Positions 33,725 through 45,468 are shown, counted from the stretch's first letter. The stretch: 64,000 nucleotides of DNA from Isoetes taiwanensis (GCA_021234155.1 JAJEKV010000014.1:8141563-8205562), one strand, 5' to 3'. Translations and numbers: made by a program. Notes: a model not told the origin generated them from the sequence alone.

Positions 33725-34996
33725 TACTGTTATTGTATTCCAAGCAAACTTTTTGTATATATCGAGCTTTTTCTCTGTCATTGCCTTGGTGAATATATCT
33801 GCTGCTTGATGTGAAGTTTCTACATACTGCATTACTATTACCTGTTTAGCAATAAGATCTCTTATAAAATGCATATGCAATTCAACATGTTTTGTCCTTT
33901 CATGATGTACCGGGTTCTTTGCTATAGCAATACAACTCAGACTGTCAGTTAGGAGTGTAGTAGGGTCACTTTGTGGTATACCTATCTCAATCAACAGCCT
34001 TCTAACCCAGACAATTTCTTTGACTGCCAGAGAAGATGCTGAGTATTCTGCTTCAGCAGATGACATTGCCACTGACGATTGTTTTTTGCTCCTTCATGAA
34101 ATTATGCCACCTGCTATAATTAAGGCATAACCAGATGTGGACCTCCTTGCATCGAGATCACCCGCCCAATCCGCATCTGAGTATGCAAATAGGGTCAAGT
34201 TGTCCGAACAAAAGGTAATTCCTTGATCTTTAGTGCCTTTTAAGTATCTTAAAATCCTTTTAGCAGCTACCCAATGTCCTCTGCCGGGATTATTATTGTA
34301 CCTACTCAATAGGTTTACTGCAAAAGAGATGTCTGGTCGAGTACTATTAGCTACATAAAGTAGGCATCCTATAAGCTCTCTGTAAGGTATACTTTCCATT
34401 TCTTCCTTCTCATGTTCTGATGATGGACATAACTCCCTTGAAATTTTATATCCTGCTGCAAGAGGAGAATTTGCTGGATTTGCATTTTCAAGCCTAAACC
34501 TTTTTAGCATATTCTCTATATTTCTTGTCTGTGTCAGTTTAAGCATCCCATTTTCTTTGTCTCTGCTCATTTCAATACCCAAAAACTGTTTCAATTCTCC
34601 AAGATCTGTCATTTTAAATTTTTGCTTCAAAATTTCTTTGCACTTATCTAGACAGTGCATACTATTTGCTGCCATTATACAGTCATCCACATATAAAGCA
34701 ATAATGCAAAAATTCCCTTCATTCCTAAGCATATATAAGTTTCCATCATTCTCAAGTTTTTCAAACCCTTGCTCCCTTAGATATTCATCTATACATTTAT
34801 TCCATTCTCTAGGTGCTTGTTTTAAACCATAGACTGCACGATGCAATTTCCATACCATATTATCTCCCTCCTCAAATCCCGGTGCTTGTTTCATGTATAT
34901 TTCTTCTTGCAAGCTTGCATTCAAGAATGCAGTTTTTACATCCATATGATGTACCTCAAGCTTCATGGCATTGGCGTTGTCTTCTTTCAAATTCAA
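33716..34996 (-). pseudogene. Copia reverse transcriptase and RNase H
   Basis: RT motifs: HHMDVKTAFLNASLQEEIYM, FCIIALYVDDCIMAA (YVDD catalytic box) and LTQTRNIENMLKRF. RNase H: YSDADWAGDLDARRSTSGY, then SSAEAEYSASSLAVKEIVW. The two parts share a frame but are separated by a TGA near 34094 where the family usually has Trp. Confidence 0.9.
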
Positions 34997-36063
34997 AATC
35001 TTGCTTTGAATTTTTTTGATCCATAACTGTTTGTTTTTACTCTATAAATCCATTTATTACCAACCACATTTTTCCCTGTTGGATATTTCACTAGCTCATA
35101 TGTTCCTGTATCTTTAAATGAGTCCATTTCTTCTTGCATTGCTTTTACCCATTCGTGAACTTTTTCTGAATCAAGAACTTCTTCAAGGGATCTAGGAGTC
35201 TCAGGTTCAAACACAGCCATCAAGGAAGGATATCTACTTGGTTGTCTTCCTATTCTCCTAGATTTTCCTGTACCATATCTACCAAACATTTCTGGATTAT
35301 AGTCTATACCTGTGTCCTTTAGCTTTTCCACTTCAGACTTTCTTTTGCGTTGTCTTCTTTCACCTGCAGGCATGGGCACAGGCATGACACCTTCACCTTC
35401 CCCATTGGTATCTTCGCATTCCTCCTCATCTGTTCTATCATCATCAGAGTCAAAGTCAGTTGCAATAATAGACTTATTGGAGTTATGATCCTTGACCTCC
35501 ATTTTTGGATGTTCTATCTCATATCTATCTTTATAGAACTTGTTTTCATCAAACATAACATCTCTGCTGACAATTATTTTCTTTGTGTCAGGCATGAACA
35601 CTCTATAACCTTTTGATTCCTCATCATAACCGACTAGGAAACCAACTTCTGCTCTATCATCTAGCTTATGTCTTGTTTCTTTAGGAACATGAACATATGT
35701 CAAGCAACCATAAGCTTTAAAGAAATCATACGAGCGAGTTAGCTTACCATTTGACCACAGTTCTTCAGGTATATTACCACTCAGACTGCTCAACCGTAGC
35801 CTATTTTGTATAAAAAATGCTGCTTTAACTGCTTCTTCCCAGAGATAATTTGGCAAACCTGCAAACTTAATCATTGACCTTACAGCATCTAGAACCGTTC
35901 GGTTTTTCCTTTCTGCAACACCATTTTGTTGAGGTGAATACCTACATGTAAGCTGTCTTTTTATTCCATGTTTGCAACAGAAATATCTAAATATTCTCGA
36001 AAGATATTCTCCACCTCTATCGGACCTGACGCATTTAAGTCTACGGCCCGTTTGCCTTTCCAT
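34993..36063 (-). pseudogene. Copia integrase core and RT start
   Basis: Continues the integrase in another frame: CVRSDRGGEYLS (second Asp) and SPQQNGVAERKNR (Glu). The Copia-specific KAYGCLTYVHVP and VGFLVGYDEES modules follow, then an acidic linker and the start of RT (MDSFKDTGTYELV ... NKWIYRVKTN). Ends at a frameshift near 34995. Confidence 0.9.
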
Positions 36064-37858
36064 CTCTTACATATAGCTTAAATGCATCTATAGCTTTATC
36101 TTTAGAAGACAATAGATAACACTTACCCATTCTACTGAAATCATCAATAAAAGATATATAATATCTTTTACCTGTTCTCCCTTGTATATTTAATGGCCCG
36201 CAAAGATCCGTGTGCACAAGATCAAGAGGTCCTTTTGCTCTTTTCATTGCTTTGCTAAAGGGCAACCTGGTTAATTTGCCTAACACACATCCTGGACAAA
36301 TAAACCTTTCATCTACATCATTCTTTCCATCAATCAAGCCTTTCCTTATCATATATCTAATATTATTCATATGTGTATGCGCAAGTCTATTATGCCAAAC
36401 TGACGTTGAAGTGACTGCTAACATATTTACGCTTTGCTTCTCTTTATTTGAAAACTGAAAAAGATTACCAACACGTTTTGCAAAAAACCTTAACTCATCA
36501 TCCATAAATACCTTACACCCGCCTTTGTTAAACCGTAGCTCATATCCAAGATCAACTAGTTGACAAACCGATATAAGATTTTTATACAATCCCAGAACGC
36601 ACAAGACATTGAAAATATCTACACCATTTCCTTGCAAATCAAATAGTTGCAGCATCCCTTTTCCAGTTACCTCCTGCAAATGTCCATTTCCTAGCTGTAC
36701 ATGACTTAAATGTTTACTAGAGCAAACACCACTCAGAAGATCAGCACAGTTCACTACTGATCGTTCAGCTCCACTATCAACTATAAATACATCAGTCTCA
36801 TCATTAGAAAAGCATTCATTGATCTCACAAGTTGATAAGATAAATGGTTTTACCTCTTGATCGTCTTGTTCTTTCTCACGATTCTGCTCAGCATCCACCT
36901 CTTGAGTTATATTAACTCTTGATGTTCTTCTTCCCCTTCCCCTTGATGAGCTACCTCTTCCCCTTGACACATAACCCCCTCTTTCAGCTCTGCCTCTACC
37001 TTTACTATAGTTCTTGGGGCTAGAACATGTAGTGGAGATGTGCCCTAATCCTCCACAATTATAACAAGACATTTCCTTTAATTTTGGACAATTAATTTTT
37101 AAATGTCCCATTTCATGACAATAGTAGCATGGACCTACAGTTTTTTCTGAATAATCCTTTTTAACCACATTACTTTTTGCTTTTCCAGTAAACAATACTT
37201 CAGAACTCTCTTCTTCCTCATCAACTATTTTTCTTTGCTCCAGTTCCGTCCTTACCAACCTTTCTGCATCATCACGATCTTTAGTTGTGCTTCTGATTAA
37301 AGTAGACAATACATCATACCTTGAAAATGCACGTGATATGGCTAACACTTGAAATTCATCACTTAGCCTAGCCCCGGCCGCATCTAGATCAGCAAAAATA
37401 TTGTCTAATTTGGCAAAAAACTCTGTGATATTTTCTCCTTCCATATATTTTAGTTGTCTCAATTCCTTATCTAGCACATCTAATTGTGATGACGATTTTC
37501 TTTCATATTTACTAATGAGATAAGACCACATTTGTTGAGGATCCATACCACGCATTCTTAAAAGTATACTAGAACCAACTTTACATGATATAATTCCTCT
37601 AGCTTCTCTAATTTTATTTTCAGAGTAAATACTGCTAGCACTAGTGGCTTCTGTCTTGCTCTCACCTTCACTAATTTTTATTTTGCCCAGCTTTGACAAT
37701 ATATCCTTCAACTCCTTACCTTCTAGAGGCTGCACAATATCCATCAACCCTTCTGCATTTAACACTTCTTGTATCTTCTCCTTCCATACCTGAAATCCTG
37801 AACCGCCTGTATAAACGTCTATTGCATTGAGCAATGTGGCTCCAAATCTGGTTGCCAT
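36041..37858 (-). pseudogene. Copia gag - protease - integrase N-terminus
   Basis: Open frame of 605 codons. Gag (UBN2-type) comes first, then two CCHC zinc knuckles (CYYCHEMGHLKINC and CYNCGGLGHISTTC), a basic Arg/Gly-rich stretch and the protease active site VDSGAERSVV. The integrase zinc finger follows (HNRLAHTHMNN ... CPGCVLGK), with the start of the catalytic core (DLVHTDLCGPL; SFIDDFSR). The ATG at 37858 is 29 bases inside the 5' LTR. A frameshift near 36050 ends it. Confidence 0.9.
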
Positions 37859-37869
37859 GATTCTTGATG

Positions 37870-37885
37870 GGTGGCTCTGATACCA
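37870..37885 (-). other. Copia primer-binding site (initiator tRNA-Met)
   Basis: On - the sequence just inside the LTR reads TGGTATCAGAGCCACC. Its first 12 bases complement the 3' end of plant initiator tRNA-Met, the usual Copia primer. Confidence 0.85.
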
Positions 37886-37886
37886 C

Positions 37887-38572
37887 TGTTAAAATTGGCA
37901 GCAACAAAATATCTCTATGCACAGCAAATATCAAATGCAAGAACAAAATTTACCACAGGACGTTGAGCTATGCTCCTTCTTTCAATCAAATCTTCTGATG
38001 TATTCAACACCAGCAAACACTTCAAGACTATTCTTTGCTGACCGAAATTCAACACAGGACTTAACACCGCGGAACCTGCAGTTGGATCCAACCTTTCCGA
38101 AAACTAAATTCCGTTTCAATTCAATAGCACAGCAACAAATCCAGAGACCAATTGCAAGAACACAAGCTAATCCGGAAACAAACTGTAAGAGCAATTCTAC
38201 CTCTGATGTAACCACAGCAATCCAAAATCAGGCAGACAATACCTCTGTACAAATCCGACCTTCCTCAAATCGTGTCTTCTTCCCTTGCCGATCTGCATCA
38301 ATTCATGTCTGCAAACACTTCTTTGCCAGTTCCGGCAGGCCAGTGCCCTGTTGCTGAGGTCACCTGTGCAGTAAACTCCATCTGCCTGCTGCCTCTATCC
38401 GCTCACTGTCACTGCACCCAGGTACGTTCTCTCCCTGTTTTTTATAGCTGCCTTTACCACCGACTTTGTGTCCACGTGCCTTCTTAAATTTGCAACACCA
38501 ATATATGCCATGAAAAACCATCAATGCAATATGCAATGATAAAACACCAATATATGGCATGATAATATAACA
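37887..38572 (-). repeat. Copia LTR (5' LTR in element orientation)
   Basis: Pairs with 33021-33707 and directly precedes the primer-binding site. Confidence 0.95.
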
Positions 38573-39163
38573 ATGGCTACGTGAATGAGGTTATTGACTA
38601 CTGGTCGACTCTGATGCGTGCACTTGGACAGGTCCCACCTGAAACCCAGGAAATTAAAGACTTCTGGCCTCTCACTAGACAGTCCGTGCTAATGGAGCCT
38701 GAGTCAGTAATGCTCAACGAGTACATAACATGTCCGCACTATGTCGGCCCTGCAAAGGATAAACCACAAAACCCAGTTGAAACATTCGATCCCTACCAAG
38801 ATGTCAAGAAGGGTATGCTCTTGCTCATTAGACCAGGAGACTCATCTCCTGCATGGATGGCCTTTGCTGAAGAGGAGCCTGTGCAAGACCCAACTCTTCC
38901 CCACTACGAAGAGGTGTTTGTGTCTTGGTGGGAGCCGATAGCAAGAAAAGGTACCTCTTATGAACAACAGTATAGGGACTGCTAGCATAAAAGGTGGAGG
39001 CCAAATCCGAATGACAGGCCGCGTTATCAACATCTCAAAACCATAGACTATGGTTGGTCAGTCAAGGACAAGCCTCAAATGGTAGTGATACCTGCGAGTG
39101 TAGCGGCTCAATTACAAGAATTACTGGCCAAAGAGGCCTCAGAGGACGGAGATGAAACTTGAG
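38573..39163 (+). pseudogene. DUF7869-like protein gene, part 2
   Basis: After the Copia element the same frame resumes (GYVNEVIDYWSTLMRALGQ) and runs through RPGDSSPAWMAFAEEEP and SWWEPIARKG to a TAG at about 38983. Recognisable coding follows to a TGA near 39161, ending in AKEASEDGDET. Removing the Copia element and one 5-bp target copy restores continuity with part 1, so the element landed in a single exon. The internal stops show the gene is dead. Confidence 0.75.
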
Positions 39164-39294
39164 TCTTCAAGGTTTATTAAAGTAGTTATTTTTTATTGCT
39201 CTCTGCATTTTTCAGACTAATACAAGTGCTCTTATGTATTACTATATCTTATATGCCAGAACATCACTACATTATATATTACTGAAATTCTGAT

Positions 39295-39537
39295 TCACTC
39301 ATCCTCAACACCTGCTGAGGTGATCCCTGATATCTCATAGCTATTGCGCTCAGGAAGCCAAATAAGGTGGATTATAACACGAGTTAGCCCGGGGCAACGA
39401 ATCTCAGCACCATTAGCTTTGGATTACAGGTAGGGATCTAGAAGAATACCCCTTATTTCGCAACCGACAAGATCATTGTAGCTCATTGAGCACTTGATCG
39501 CCTCGATGTGGTGCACAGGAGTAGACGAATAATCCAT
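39295..39537 (-). pseudogene. Small ORF family member, tandem copy 1 (nonsense codon)
   Basis: 81-codon frame from an ATG at 39537 to a TGA at 39295, homologous along its length to 39901-40143. The C-terminus ends in GITSAGVEDE. An in-frame TAA (39424-39426) replaces a codon in the middle (Gln in copy 2), so only the N-terminal half could be made. A TATA box (39575-39580 on -) lies 43 bases before the ATG, in the same place as in copy 2. The similarity to copy 2 extends past both ends of the ORF, so this is a DNA-level tandem duplication. Confidence 0.7.
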
Positions 39538-39900
39538 TGGAGATGAATGATCTCTACCAACGAATGGAGCTACTTTTATAGTCAAGTAAAATTATTGATG
39601 TGAATTATTGGTGTGCATTGTGCCTATTATGTACACTTATAAGTATAACGCATAATTTGTATGGACATATGTATCATGCGTAATCATGTATCTTGGACTT
39701 GAGTAGGTAAAAGTCTTTGTGCTTGAATAAATTAGGTGTACTTGATATTAGGGACTGCTTTCAGAAAAAGTACGAGCACAACGTTACAAATTACTCAGGT
39801 TCGATACATCAAATAATATTCACTATGCTTATACATCCTTACATATTTCAGAAGTGCTTATATCATTATATCTTTAACAGGTGCACAAATCATAACTGAT

Positions 39901-40143
39901 TCACTCATCATCAACACCTGCTGAGGTAATGGCATTCAGCTCATAGATCTCGCGCTCAGGAATCCAAATAAGATAGATCACAACATGAGTTAGCCCGAGG
40001 CAACGAATCTCAGGACTATTAGCTTTGGATTGCAGATAGGGATCAAGTTTGACACCCTTTCTCACGCAATCACCAAGATCATTGTAGCTCATGGAGCACT
40101 TGATGGTTTGGATGTGCTCTGGATGAGGAGGCAAGTAGGCCAT
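39901..40143 (-). CDS. Small protein of unknown family, 80 residues, tandem copy 2
   Basis: Intact frame from the ATG at 40143 (MAYLPPHPEH) to the TGA at 39901. An in-frame ATG further upstream lies at the TATA box, so it is not used as the start. Visible pattern: I-x-C-x-M near residue 15, D-L-x-x-C, PYLQSKANSPEIRCLGL, a hydrophobic VVIYLIW strand, PE, then a conserved ITSAG before an acidic end. No signal peptide or transmembrane segment is certain; the VVIYLIW run is too short for one. It shares this pattern with 39295-39537 and, more distantly, with 28262-28530. Tandem duplication and a well-placed promoter argue that this is a gene. I know no function or family for it. Confidence 0.6.
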   Translation of the reverse strand: MAYLPPHPEHIQTIKCSMSYNDLGDCVRKGVKLDPYLQSKANSPEIRCLGLTHVVIYLIWIPEREIYELNAITSAGVDDE

Positions 40144-40180
40144 GCGAGATGAATGAACTCTACCACCGAATGGAGCTGCT

Positions 40181-40186
40181 TTTATA
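40181..40186 (-). promoter_or_regulatory. TATA box of small ORF copy 2
   Basis: CTATAAAAG on -, 43 bases before the ATG at 40143. The upstream sequence is conserved between copies 1 and 2. Confidence 0.6.
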
Positions 40187-40721
40187 GTCAAGTAAAATTA
40201 TTGATGTGAATTATTGGTGTACATTGTAGCGCCATTATTGAGCGTGTACAAGTATCATGTACACGTACAAGTATAATGCATAATTTGTATGGATATATGT
40301 ATCATGTGATCTCATGTATCTTGGGCTCAAGAAGTAGGTGAAAGTATTTGTGCTTGCTGTGCTTGAAATTCTCAAAATTGCGTTATTCTCTCCAATTAAT
40401 TAAATCATGCTTATAAATCATAATCATAAAAGTGATTTTATCTGCCATTATTCTGCTCACCTGCACGTGAAAAATCATTTTCCAAGCTGTACATGCATCT
40501 CTACAAAAGCAGTCTGCTCCAGAAGTTCCAAAGCCAGTAGTGGCAAAGTATTAATGGAAATTCTTTCAACTTTCTAAAATATTAAAGGGTTGTGCTAAGG
40601 AATAACCTGCTTATATCCAAGACCTGGAGATTACAAGTCACTAATTAGAATGACCTGCCAACGTGGAAATCAGAGCCAAACTTGCACTTTACAAGCCCTT
40701 CGAACATCTAGTTAGCTTCCG

Positions 40722-40937
40722 GATTTAATCACATTTGGAGCTGAAGCAAATGTTTATGCTAAGAAGGGTGACTATGACGCCGTTGGAAATATATTAAAGG
40801 AAATGAGTGTGAGACCAAATGTCATAATCTACATTACTTATATTAATGCCCTAAGCAAAGCATGGAAGATAAACCTTGCTAGGAAGGCACTCAAGGAGAT
40901 GCACGTACCACTAGCGAAAATTAAAACGATAAAATAG
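40722..40937 (+). pseudogene. Pentatricopeptide-repeat (PPR) gene fragment
   Basis: The frame encodes NVYAKKGDYDAVGNILKEM, then VRPNVIIYITYINALSKAWK and INLARKALKEM before a stop. That is about two PPR motifs with the usual G/D and P-N/V-x-x-Y spacing. PPR proteins bind organellar RNA. No start and no further repeats are visible, so this is a remnant. Confidence 0.75.
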
Positions 40938-41740
40938 TGGAAAAACAAAACATCATAAATTAATTGATCTCGAATGACATATTAAACGCATGCACCTAAG
41001 CAAAAGAAGACGTGAGGCTAGTGTTGAGAGACCAGGGAGAAGAACAGAGGTTAATGTACTCATGTTCAGCTCTAAACCATGTCTATATGCCACAGCCCCT
41101 ATAGCAGAATCACTCCATCGCCTAAAGCATTAGATTGCATCTGCTAAACTTGGAAGTGCATATGTTAAACTTGAAAAATAGCACTTACTACGGTTGAGCT
41201 GAACAATACGAACAAAATGATTTGATGCAGAGAAGGCCCTCGTCAGTTGTGTTGCTTGCTAAAGAACATCTAGCTAAAGTAAATGAAAGCACAGGGATTC
41301 TACATAGCTCTGACCTTGATTCTCATAAGGATTTAAGACGTAATTATATTGAAGGCCTAGTACAAATGTTTCTCATGACTTCTTGAATCTCATCTTGTGA
41401 AAAGTAGCATCAACATGAGTCTGAAATCCATAAGGAGGGATCAACTCCATCTAGGAGCCCTTTATTTCTTATGTTTTTGTCCCAAGACCTTTGATTAACT
41501 TGGGAAGGAAAAAAAGAAGCAAGACAACAAGTCTGGCAAGTTGAGAAGACTTGATACTTGTAAGTCCAAGCATCGATGCCATTACAAGAGGACCCTGAAA
41601 ATTGTGAAGAGATGCTTGTGGAAACATCGCACTTCATGCCTTAGGTCGCCAAAGGCTTTCGTGCATAAATTAAAAACATAGAGCAAATCAATTTGTTGAA
41701 TTGGATAGATGAGTAGTAACAGAAAAAAATATTAAAGCAG
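40938..41740. other. Intergenic, no recognised gene
   Basis: Short ORFs only; no repeat relation found inside the window. Confidence 0.5.
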
Positions 41741-41745
41741 TTGGG

Positions 41746-42465
41746 CCTGATACGGAGGAAGCACGGGGGAATGGTCCACGACAAATGGGTTATGGAAATA
41801 TGGCAAATAATATGTAAATGTTAATACTAATCTTTCCCCGTGTGTGTATAAAGGAGGGGCATAGGATAACATAACATTTGGGTGTGAAGAACCATTAATA
41901 TTTTATGGAAGGGGTCGAGGCACTATCATTGGGATGATTATTAGTTGAGAAAAAGGCCATAGATAATATCTCATATAATAAGTCATGTACAATGTTGGGC
42001 AAAGTTTTTAAACCCAATCGGAAATTTTCCTACTCTCTCATCAAATAGCCGGATATTTTCAGTTCCCAATCGGAAATTTGTATTACTCTTATACAAATAT
42101 GCATAAAAATCTACCGGAATTTTTCCTGTAATGCGCTAACTCAACCGGAAATTCTTAGTTTCAACCGGAACAAACCTTCTCTACCCCAGAATTTGCCCAA
42201 CAGTGGTCATGTATTCTAATTAAAGGCAAGGAGATATTTTGATATAAAAGGCAACTGCCTGCTAAAAAAGGCTCAAGTCGTGGACAGATCTATAAATAGA
42301 ATCTAAATTTCAGTTAGAGATATCTCCACAACTAGAGCCTAGAGATTGAGGCAACTTTTATCTCATTAGAACTGTCTTGGAGTCTAGTTTCCGAATTGGG
42401 GTGGCACATCTCGTAGTTCATCCGTATGAGAGAGTAATGGCCGAAAATGTGACAAGGGGTCTCAT
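41746..42465 (+). repeat. Partial third copy of the 42.5-44.7 kb repeat
   Basis: Matches, on +, about 44050-44550 of the right arm (for example AGCACGGGGGA, TATAAAGGAGGGGCATA, AACATTTGGGTGTGAAGAAC) once the MITE at 41990-42205 is removed. It stops exactly where the inverted repeat begins (42466). Confidence 0.8.
41990..42205. mobile_element. hAT-type MITE with empty site elsewhere in the window
   Basis: 216 bp flanked by the 8-bp duplication GTCATGTA (41982-41989; 42206-42213). Terminal repeats CAATGTTGGGCAAA and TTTGCCCAACAGTG match at 13 of 14 positions. The interior has repeated CCGGAAAT-type subterminal motifs. The related copy at about 44275-44290 has one GTCATGTA and no insert, which is a clear empty site. 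An 8-bp target duplication and CA...TG ends fit the hAT superfamily. Confidence 0.9.
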
Positions 42466-44749
42466 CTAAAGAAACGTTATTCATGCACAATTGATATGAC
42501 AGCACCATTAACCACCCAACCGGATCCACTGGGTTACGGCAAAACACAAGTGATATAGCAAATACAAAGCTCTGGCATCTGACTTATTGGCCCTCTATGC
42601 TAGTCTCACTATTCCAAGTAGCCACAGATCAGATTGCAACCACAAGTTTGTAATGCCGTTGTGGCAGTAATTTGAGACTCCTTGTCACGTTTTCGGCTAT
42701 TACTCTATCATACGGAAGTACTACGAGATGTATCATCTCAATTCGGAAACTAGACTCCGATACGGTTTCAACGTGGTAAAAGGTGCCTCAATCGAGGCTC
42801 TGGTTGCGGAGATATCTCTAACTGAAATTTAGGTTCTATTTATAGATCTCTCCACGACTTTAGCCTTTTTTAACAGGCAGTTGCCTTTTATATCAAAATA
42901 TCTCCTTGCCCTTAATTAGAATACATGAGTTATCATATGGGATATTATCTATGACATTTTTCTCAACTAATAATCATCCCAATGATAGTGCCTCGACCCC
43001 TTCCATAAATATCAATGGTTCTTCACACCCAAATGTTATGTTATCGTATGCCCCTCCTTTATATACACTTGGGAAAACATTAGGATTAACATTCACATAC
43101 CATTTGCCATTTTTGCATAACCCATTTGCCGTGGACCGCTCCCCCGTACTTGCTCCGTATCAATCCATCCCTTCTCAAGATAGATCGTCCGCGATCGTCT
43201 AAGATACGCCCCCTGTCAATCTATCCCTTCTCAAGATGGATCACCCCCCGACCACATACGATATATCCTTTGTACTACCACATTACATCATTAGCTTTCG
43301 TATCTCCGAGGTACTACTTAATTGTATCGCCACCATGATACAGTGTATTGCCAAGATACAGATGCAACTTTTGTCAAGCCAATTGTCTAGTCTTCAAAAG
43401 TATACATCTTATGCACTCTCGTTCAAGCCAATTGTGCTGCAGACACAATTACTAGTCTACCAAGAGGCATTCCCTATCTAGTATACCATGTTCAAGCCAA
43501 CTACGTTGCAATGGTAGCTGCTAGTCTACCATGGGTATACATAACAAAATTATAATTGGAATAAAGAATGGATACTTTTGTTATGTATACACATGGTAGA
43601 CTAGCAGCTACAATAGCAACGTAGTTGGCTTGAACATGGTATACTAGATAGGGAATGCCTCTTGGTAGACTAGTAATTGTGTCTGCAACACAATTGGCTT
43701 GAACGAGAGTGCATAAGATGTATACTTTTGAAGACTAGTAATTGAGATTGCAACACAATTGGCTTGACAAAAGTTGCATCTGTATCTTGGAGATACACTG
43801 TATCATGGTGGTGATACAAATAAGTAGGACCTCGGAGGTACGAAAGATAATGATGTATTGTAGTAATACAAAGGATATATCGTACTTTGAAAGTACGCAG
43901 ATATCTATAACCATTGCTGGATTGTGCAGGATTGTGAAACTTCCAGGTTAGCAATGGTCGCGGGCTGATCCATTATGAGAAGGATGGATTGACAGGGGGC
44001 GTATCTTGGACGATCGCCGACGATCTATCTTGAGAAGGGATGGATTGATACGGAACAAGCACGGGGGAGTGGTCCACAGCAAATGGGTTATGGAAATATG
44101 GCAAATAATATGTGAATGTTAATCCTAATGTTTCCTCAAGTGTATATAAAGGAGGGGCATACGATAACATAACATTTGGGTGTGAAGAACCATTGATATT
44201 TATGGAAGGGGTCGAGGCACTATCATTGGGATGATTATTAGTTGTGAAAAAGGCCATAGATAATATCCCATATGATAAGTCATGTATTCTAATTAAAGGC
44301 AAGGAGATATTTTGATATAAAAGGCAACTGCCTCTAAAAAAGGCTCAAGTCGTGGACAGATCTATAAATAGAACCTAAATTTCAGTTAGAGATATCTCCG
44401 CAACCAGAGCTCCGATTGAGGCAACTTTTTACCTCATTGGACCTTGGACCGTCTCGGAGTCTAGTTTCCGAATTGGGGCGGCACATCTTGTAGTTCATCC
44501 GTATGAGAGAGTAATGACCGAAAACGTGATAAGGGATCTCAAATTACTGCTACAACGCCATTACAGATTTGCGGTTGCTTTCTAATCTGTGGCTACTTGG
44601 AGTAGTGAGACTTAGCCTGGAGGGCCAATAGGCTAGATGTCAGAGTTTTGTATTTGTCATAGCACTTGTGTTTTGCCGTAACCCAGTGGATCCGGTTGGG
44701 TGGTGAATGGTGCTGCCATATCAATTGTGCATGAATAAAATTTCTTTAG
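42466..44749. repeat. Large inverted repeat, arms about 1.1 kb
   Basis: Arms 42466-43551 and 43576-44749 are inverted copies with scattered differences and small indels, meeting around a 24-bp spacer near 43563. The ends are CTAAAGAAA and TTTCTTTAG. The inner part of each arm holds three diverged units of about 70 bp ending in CAATTGGCTTGAAC-like sequence. No coding domain is found. It may be a fold-back element or two head-to-head copies of a longer repeat whose third copy lies at 41746-42465. Confidence 0.85.
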
Positions 44750-44867
44750 TCCAGTATTCTATTATTTTATTGTGGGTTCTATGATTCTGTGCTGTTATAA
44801 CAACTCAAAATACATGAATTGTATCAGGGTGATAGCAAATGCTAGATGATTTTTTCTTTACTTGTTC

Positions 44868-45244
44868 TAAGGGCGCAACCCCATTAGGCCGTTATCCAGA
44901 TCTGACTTTACCACATGGCAAACCCAGTCAGGAAAAAAAATATTCCCATTACCTTCAAGGCACCAGAGTTTTGCTGACGAGTCCAGGGCACCTACCCTTT
45001 CTTCAGAAGTTCTCAAGGACTTCCGAATTGCCCAAGTCAGGCCTTGGGTTTGTCTTCTAGCAAGCTCGATTTGTCCTTTAGCACCTATGTTTGTCTTGTA
45101 GCTAAGTTCCGATTTGTCCTGTAGCTCGCCAAGAAACTAGGAGTTCACCCACGGTAATGGGAATGATATGCGCCAAATAGATTGTAGGAACCCAGTTTCG
45201 ATGACATGGCAAATCCAGTTTTCATATAAGGGGGATGCGCCCTA
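44868..45244. mobile_element. Possible Tc1/mariner-type MITE
   Basis: Inverted ends TAAGGGCGCAACCCC and GGGGGATGCGCCCTA with TA at both outer edges. The two halves also match as an inverted repeat further in (ATTCCCATTACC and GGTAATGGGAAT). About 375 bp, no coding. The ends differ by a base or two. Confidence 0.55.
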
Positions 45245-45468
45245 ACTGGCTCTCCCTAACAAACTCTAATTTTCTTGAATTTTCACAGCCATCGATGGAA
45301 TCGAAGGGTTCTCGATGCATCCACATGATGAAAAAACCCATCTGGCGGTAATGTGGATAGCCTCAAAGTGCAGCAAACCCTGGACTTAGCGTTTGTGCAA
45401 AAGTGCTAAAGATCCCTTGAAGTGGGTGCTTTATTAGGCTCGATTGTTTGTGCTTTTCCCGCTATCAG

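Larger units (their letters stand above)
33021..38572 (-). mobile_element. Nearly full-length Ty1/Copia retrotransposon
   Basis: Two LTRs of 687 and 686 bp (33021-33707; 37887-38572) start with TG and end with CA. They are flanked by the 5-bp target duplication ATGGC (33016-33020 and 38573-38577). The body is on the minus strand. From the right LTR inwards come the primer-binding site, gag-pol in Copia order (gag, protease, integrase, RT, RNase H) and a purine-rich tract before the left LTR. The LTRs differ by about 9 substitutions and 1 indel, about 98.6% identical, so the insertion is recent. The reading frame has two frameshifts and one nonsense codon, so it now depends on other copies to move. 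Confidence 0.95.

Noticed and set aside
45296-45350. Short ATG frame as first exon of the 45-kb gene
   Set aside because: Its GT site at about 45348 does not join in phase with the exon starting at 45469, so I left the 5' end open.
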